NCBI GenBank assembly: GCA_029268085.1
Contig: JAJUHD010000081.1
Coordinates: 1 to 10,670, forward strand
Direction: 5' to 3'
Source of the DNA: Bacillota bacterium
Lineage (GTDB): Bacteria; Bacillota; Clostridia; Oscillospirales; Oscillospiraceae
DNA length: 10,670 nt
Shown: positions 7,416-10,670 of the stretch, piece by piece
Layout of the letters: each line of letters starts with the position of its first letter
How positions within the stretch are numbered: position 1 is the stretch's first letter
The notes under the pieces: model-generated
The model's database searches: none
The model's input: the letters and a program-made list of their open reading frames with translations, nothing else
Told to the model about the DNA's origin: nothing
Translations under genes and position numbers: made by a program

Positions 7416-7868
7416 ATGACCATTACCGACGTTAAACCGCAGCATATCGATGAAATAGAGACGATCGAAAACGCCTGCTTTTCCCTGCCTTGGCACCGCG
7501 CGGCGCTTGAAAAACAAATGAGCGCCGACAACTGCATATTTCTCGCCGCCTTGAACGACAGCGGCACGGTAATGGGTTATATTGGGCTCATGCACGTTCT
7601 TGACGAGGGCTACATCTCAAACGTCGCGGTCGCACCGGAGCACAGGCGGCGCGGCATTGCGGACTCACTCATCGAGGTGCTTATTGAAAGGACGAAAGGC
7701 CTTCTCTCCTTCATGACGCTCGAGGTAAGGGAGAGCAATCGTGCGGCGATCTGTCTTTACACCAAGCACGGCTTTGAAGTCGTAGGAAAACGCAAAAACT
7801 ATTATGACAAGCCAAAGGAGAACGCTCTCCTTATGACCTTGTTTTTTAAGAAAGAGGAAGAAACCTAA
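7416..7868 (+). CDS. rimI: Ribosomal-protein-alanine N-acetyltransferase RimI (GNAT family)
   Basis: RimI transfers an acetyl group from acetyl-CoA to a protein N-terminus. Its classical substrate is ribosomal protein bS18 with an N-terminal alanine. The 150-residue length and one-domain GNAT fold match the family. Visible are the beta-4 strand and acetyl-CoA pyrophosphate loop ISNVAVAPEHRRRGIADSL (about 67-86), the RimI-type segment LEVRESNRAAICLYTKHGF, and NYYDKPKENALLM, whose Tyr129/Tyr130 lie where RimI carries a catalytic tyrosine. The start is fixed by GGGAGG. The stop overlaps the tsaD start (TAATG), indicating translational coupling. rimI sits with the tsa genes in many bacteria, so genomic context supports RimI over a generic GNAT. 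The true substrate here is inferred from the family. Confidence 0.92.
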   Translation: MTITDVKPQHIDEIETIENACFSLPWHRAALEKQMSADNCIFLAALNDSGTVMGYIGLMHVLDEGYISNVAVAPEHRRRGIADSLIEVLIERTKGLLSFMTLEVRESNRAAICLYTKHGFEVVGKRKNYYDKPKENALLMTLFFKKEEET

Positions 7869-8869
7869 TGCTGATAATGTCAATTGAGAGCACCTGTGAC
7901 GAAACAGCCGTTGCGATAACCGAAAACGGCAGAAGGGTGCTGACAGATCAAATATTTTCTCAGGCTGACCTCCACGCCGTTTACGGAGGCGTCGTGCCCG
8001 AAATAGCGTCGCGCTCCCATGTCGAGGTCATCTCGCAGCTTTCGGAGCGCGCGCTCAGCGTCGCTGGCGTTGCAAAAAGAGATTTGGATGCGGTGGCGGT
8101 GGCCTATGCTCCGGGTCTCATAGGCGCCGTGCTCGTAGGCGTGAACTTTGCCAAGTCCGTGGCCTATGCACTCGGCATTCCTCTCGTTCCGGTTCACCAT
8201 ATCAAGGGTCATATCGCGGCGAACTATATAGCTTTTCCGGAGCTTGAGCCGCCGTTCCTCTGTCTTGCGATCTCTGGCGGCAACACTCTGCTTGTCGATG
8301 TTCGCGATTACACAGATATGAAAATTGTCGGTTCGACGCGCGACGATGCCGCCGGCGAATGCTTCGACAAGACCGCCCGCGTTCTGGGACTGCCCTATCC
8401 CGGCGGAAAGCACGTCGATGCGCTTTCTAAAAACGGCAGCGACTCGAAATACGTCCTTCCCCGTTCTCACGTTGAGGGCAGCCCCTACGACATGAGCTTT
8501 TCGGGTTTAAAGACCGCGGTAGTGAACCTTGTCCACAACGCGGAGCAAAAGGGCGAGGAGCTTGACCGTGAGTCGCTCTGCGCATCCTTCGGCCGCGCCG
8601 TCAGCGAAAGCCTTGTCCCCCGCACGATGCAGCTTGCACGCGAGCTCGGCTATAAAAAGATTGCCGTCGCGGGCGGAGTCGCCGCCAACTCGCGTATACG
8701 CGAGGATTTCCGTGCTGCCGCTGAAAAAGAGGGCGCACAGCTTTTTATACCCCCGCTTTCCCTCTGCGGCGACAACGGTGCGATGATCGGCTGTCAGGGC
8801 TACTACGAATATCTTGCCGGCACAAGGGCGGACACCGCCCTGAACGCCTACGCTAACATGGAGCTGTGA
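7868..8869 (+). CDS. tsaD: tRNA N6-adenosine threonylcarbamoyltransferase TsaD
   Basis: TsaD is the Kae1/YgjD-family enzyme that moves the threonylcarbamoyl group from threonylcarbamoyl-AMP onto A37 of tRNAs reading ANN codons, acting with TsaB and TsaE. At 333 residues it is full length. It begins with the ASKHA-fold phosphate loop (IESTCDETAVAI). The metal ligands H111 and H115 are in HHIKGH, with a likely further ligand D302 in CGDNGAMIG. Other family blocks are AISGGNTLLV, DDAAGECFDKTARVLGLPYPGG, YDMSFSGLKTAV and VAGGVAANSRIR. The ATG at 7868 overlaps the rimI stop. A second in-frame ATG at 7877 is possible, but the upstream GAGG at 7854-7857 sits closer to 7868. tsaE follows at once, supporting a co-expressed t6A module. 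Confidence 0.97.
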   Translation: MLIMSIESTCDETAVAITENGRRVLTDQIFSQADLHAVYGGVVPEIASRSHVEVISQLSERALSVAGVAKRDLDAVAVAYAPGLIGAVLVGVNFAKSVAYALGIPLVPVHHIKGHIAANYIAFPELEPPFLCLAISGGNTLLVDVRDYTDMKIVGSTRDDAAGECFDKTARVLGLPYPGGKHVDALSKNGSDSKYVLPRSHVEGSPYDMSFSGLKTAVVNLVHNAEQKGEELDRESLCASFGRAVSESLVPRTMQLARELGYKKIAVAGGVAANSRIREDFRAAAEKEGAQLFIPPLSLCGDNGAMIGCQGYYEYLAGTRADTALNAYANMEL

Positions 8870-8874
8870 AATCT

Positions 8875-9303
8875 ATGGATACTGCAAAAATAGAGATACT
8901 GACACATACGCCGGAAGAAACGGAGCGCGCTGGCGAGGTGCTCGCTAAAACGCTCTCTGCGGGCGCGGTCGTAGCGCTTTACGGATATCTCGGCGCGGGA
9001 AAGACCGCCTTCGTACGCGGCATGGCGCGCGGCCTTGGGTCAAAAGACCGCGTCACAAGCCCGACCTTTACAATCGTCAACGAATACAGCGGAAATCTTG
9101 ACCTTTTTCATTTCGACATGTACCGTCTAAAAAGCTCCGACGAGCTTTTCGACATCGGCTGGGAGGATTACCTCTCGCGCGGCGGGGTCTGCGTCGTAGA
9201 ATGGAGCGAAAACGTTGCCGACGCATTTGACGGTACAGAAATTAAAATTACCATTGAAAAGCTATCGGACACCGACCGCAAGATAACCGTGGAGGATAAA
9301 TAA
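8875..9303 (+). CDS. tsaE: tRNA threonylcarbamoyladenosine biosynthesis ATPase TsaE
   Basis: TsaE is the small P-loop ATPase that binds the TsaB-TsaD dimer and is needed for repeated rounds of t6A synthesis. This 142-residue protein shows Walker A as GYLGAGKT with K43. It also has the family blocks VTSPTFTIVNEY, LFHFDMYRL (probable catalytic Asp) and VCVVEWSENV. The usual GDLGAGKT reads GYLGAGKT here, with Tyr38 in place of Asp. The ATG at 8875 is preferred: GGAG at 8860-8863 lies 11 bases upstream. An alternative GTG at 8866 overlaps the tsaD stop (GTGA) and would add three residues, but that leaves only two bases from the same site. The stop overlaps the tsaB start, so the two are probably translationally coupled. 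Confidence 0.95.
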   Translation: MDTAKIEILTHTPEETERAGEVLAKTLSAGAVVALYGYLGAGKTAFVRGMARGLGSKDRVTSPTFTIVNEYSGNLDLFHFDMYRLKSSDELFDIGWEDYLSRGGVCVVEWSENVADAFDGTEIKITIEKLSDTDRKITVEDK

Positions 9304-10001
9304 TGCGTGTATTAGGCTTTGAATCGAGCGCAAAGTCCGCATCGGTCGCGGTATGCGATGAAAACGGACTTGTTTCGCAATATTTTCAGAACAGCGGGTT
9401 GACGCACAGCCGCACTCTTCTCCCTATGGCGGAGGATATGCTTAAAAATCTTTCGCTCACCATAAATGATATCGACCTTATCGCCGTCGCGCACGGCCCC
9501 GGCTCGTTTACGGGCATACGTATCGGCGTTTCTGCGGTCAAGGGTCTCGCATGGGCCGCCGAGAAGCCCGTCTGCGGAGTCTCGACTCTCCAGGCGATGG
9601 CTTATAACGGGACAGTTTTCCCTGAAGGCAGCCTCATCTGCTGCGTCATGGACGCGAAAAGAAGCCAGTTTTACAACACACTTTTCGAAATCAAGGACGG
9701 GATACCTGTACGTCTTTGTGAGGATAGGGCAATAGGCGCCGCAAAATTAGTGGAAGAAATAGAAAATCATAAAAAATCTGTTTTTATTGTTGGAGACGGA
9801 GCATCTATGTGTTATAATGCTTTGGAAAATTTGAAAGCGAATGCCGTTCTCGTGCCTGAGCCCCTGCGTTATCAATCGGCATGGGGGGTCTGTATGGCAG
9901 CCTTAAAAGAAAAACAGCAGTCAGTCCACGAGCTCTTGCCGGTATATCTGCGCTTAAGCCAGGCGGAACGGGAACGTCAGGAACGAGTTTTCGGAAGATA
10001 G
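9303..10001 (+). CDS. tsaB: tRNA threonylcarbamoyladenosine biosynthesis protein TsaB
   Basis: TsaB (YeaZ) is a non-catalytic paralogue of TsaD that dimerises with it and scaffolds the t6A complex. The 232-residue protein is of normal family length. It carries the ASKHA N-terminus LGFESSAKSASVAVCDENG, the segment THSRTLLPMAEDML and the family signature AHGPGSFTGIRIGVSAVKGLA (about 62-82). It lacks the HxxxH metal site of TsaD, as expected. GGAGG at 9291-9295 lies 7 bases before the ATG, and the start overlaps the tsaE stop (TAATG). Codons in about 9741-9840 are unusually AT-rich (TTA, TTG, AAA, ATA, AAT), unlike the flanking parts of the same gene. That stretch carries a strong promoter candidate for upp. 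The TsaC-type protein that makes the threonylcarbamoyl-AMP substrate is not in the window. Confidence 0.95.
   Translation: MRVLGFESSAKSASVAVCDENGLVSQYFQNSGLTHSRTLLPMAEDMLKNLSLTINDIDLIAVAHGPGSFTGIRIGVSAVKGLAWAAEKPVCGVSTLQAMAYNGTVFPEGSLICCVMDAKRSQFYNTLFEIKDGIPVRLCEDRAIGAAKLVEEIENHKKSVFIVGDGASMCYNALENLKANAVLVPEPLRYQSAWGVCMAALKEKQQSVHELLPVYLRLSQAERERQERVFGR
9790..9818 (+). promoter_or_regulatory. Predicted internal promoter for upp, inside tsaB
   Basis: TTGGAG (9790-9795) is followed after 17 bases by TATAAT (9813-9818), and the -10 is preceded by TGT (9810-9812), forming a perfect extended -10 (TGnTATAAT). The site lies in a 100-base AT-rich island within the tsaB coding frame. Transcription would start near 9825, about 200 bases before the upp ATG. 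That gives upp a way to be expressed independently of the upstream genes. It is a sequence prediction only. Confidence 0.5.
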
Positions 10002-10031
10002 ATTAACCACAAAAAATAAAGGGAGATTATT

Positions 10032-10661
10032 ATGAGTAATGTTACTGTTTTTGACCATCCGCTCATTCAGCACAAGCTATCGGTACTTCGCGATAAAGAT
10101 ACAAGCGTAAAAGAGTTCCGCGAACTTATTTCCGAGATAGCGACGCTCATGTGCTATGAGGTAACACGCGATCTGCCGCTTGAGGATTTTGAGGTTGAAA
10201 CGCCGGTCGCAAAGGCAAAGGTCAGACGCATAGCGGGAAAAAAGCTCGCGGTCGTTCCTATTCTCCGCGCAGGTCTCGGCATGGTAGACGGTATGCTCAC
10301 TATGATCCCCAATGCAAAAGTCGGACACATCGGACTTTACCGTGATCCCGACACGCTGCTTCCCGTCAAGTATTACTGCAAGATGCCCAAGGATATCGCG
10401 GAACGTGACGTCATTATCGTCGATCCTATGCTCGCAACGGGCGGAAGCGCTGTGGCGGCAATCACCTTCATAAAGGAATACGGCTGCAAACACATTAAGC
10501 TCATGTCCATCATAGGCGCTCCGGAAGGTATTAAAAAGGTACAGGACGAGCATCCCGACGTCGATATTTTCGTTGCCGCCAAGGACTCGCATCTCAATGA
10601 GCACGGCTATATCGTTCCCGGTCTCGGCGATGCGGGCGACAGAATTTTCGGCACCAAATAA
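10032..10661 (+). CDS. upp: Uracil phosphoribosyltransferase
   Basis: Upp converts uracil and PRPP to UMP and pyrophosphate, salvaging free uracil in the cytoplasm. At 209 residues it is full length. The N-terminus (VTVFDHPLIQHKLSVLRDK) and the VPILRAGLGMVDGM block are typical. The PRPP-binding loop is VDPMLATGGSA at 130-140. The uracil-binding C-terminus LNEHGYIVPGLGDAGDRIFGTK is conserved through the final lysine. AAGGGAG at 10019-10025 gives a clear start at ATG 10032. The 30-base gap after tsaB is AT-rich and shows no terminator. No uracil permease, pyr gene or PyrR leader is visible nearby, so this looks like a stand-alone salvage gene. It may be driven from the promoter candidate inside tsaB. 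Confidence 0.97.
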   Translation: MSNVTVFDHPLIQHKLSVLRDKDTSVKEFRELISEIATLMCYEVTRDLPLEDFEVETPVAKAKVRRIAGKKLAVVPILRAGLGMVDGMLTMIPNAKVGHIGLYRDPDTLLPVKYYCKMPKDIAERDVIIVDPMLATGGSAVAAITFIKEYGCKHIKLMSIIGAPEGIKKVQDEHPDVDIFVAAKDSHLNEHGYIVPGLGDAGDRIFGTK

Positions 10662-10670
10662 TTAAGGCTC

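Noticed and set aside
7880..8470. A 196-codon minus-strand frame inside tsaD
   Set aside because: It is antisense to well-conserved TsaD motifs, with no ribosome site or domain of its own.
10077..10604. A 175-codon minus-strand frame inside upp
   Set aside because: It mirrors the upp coding frame and shows no independent features.

Overview
This window is a dense run of housekeeping genes, all on the + strand with almost no spacer DNA. It fits a moderately GC-rich member of the Bacillota, probably a Clostridia/Oscillospirales-type gut or anaerobic bacterium. The reasons are strong purine-rich Shine-Dalgarno sites (AAGGAGG, GGGAGG, GGAGG), a CdaR/PucR-type regulator, a short pyruvate kinase without the extra C-terminal domain, a PolA with a decayed proofreading domain, and a compact t6A gene cluster. 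The assignment is inferred from gene style, and no species can be named.

Layout: a PucR/CdaR-family regulator (14-1228) is followed by a 166-base interval (1229-1394). The interval holds a possible small membrane-protein ORF, a perfect TATAAT -10 box and a 14-base inverted repeat at the presumed start of transcription. Next come pyk (1395-2810), uvrB (2835-4802) and polA (4817-7375). A 40-base gap precedes the tightly overlapping group rimI (7416-7868), tsaD (7868-8869), tsaE (8875-9303) and tsaB (9303-10001). The window ends with upp (10032-10661), which may have its own promoter inside tsaB.

Functionally, pyk closes glycolysis. UvrB and PolA are the damage-verification and gap-filling parts of nucleotide excision repair. 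TsaB, TsaD and TsaE are three of the four proteins needed for N6-threonylcarbamoyladenosine (t6A37) in ANN-decoding tRNAs. RimI acetylates protein N-termini and commonly travels with the tsa genes. Upp salvages uracil to UMP. The genes could be read from the pyk promoter as one long transcript with internal reinforcement.

I found no mobile element, CRISPR array, tRNA, rRNA, riboswitch, toxin-antitoxin pair or defence system. I see no convincing new biological system. The items worth a second look are modest: the small ORF between the regulator and pyk, the operator-like repeat at the pyk promoter, the AT-rich extended -10 promoter candidate inside tsaB, and several residue substitutions in conserved enzymes.
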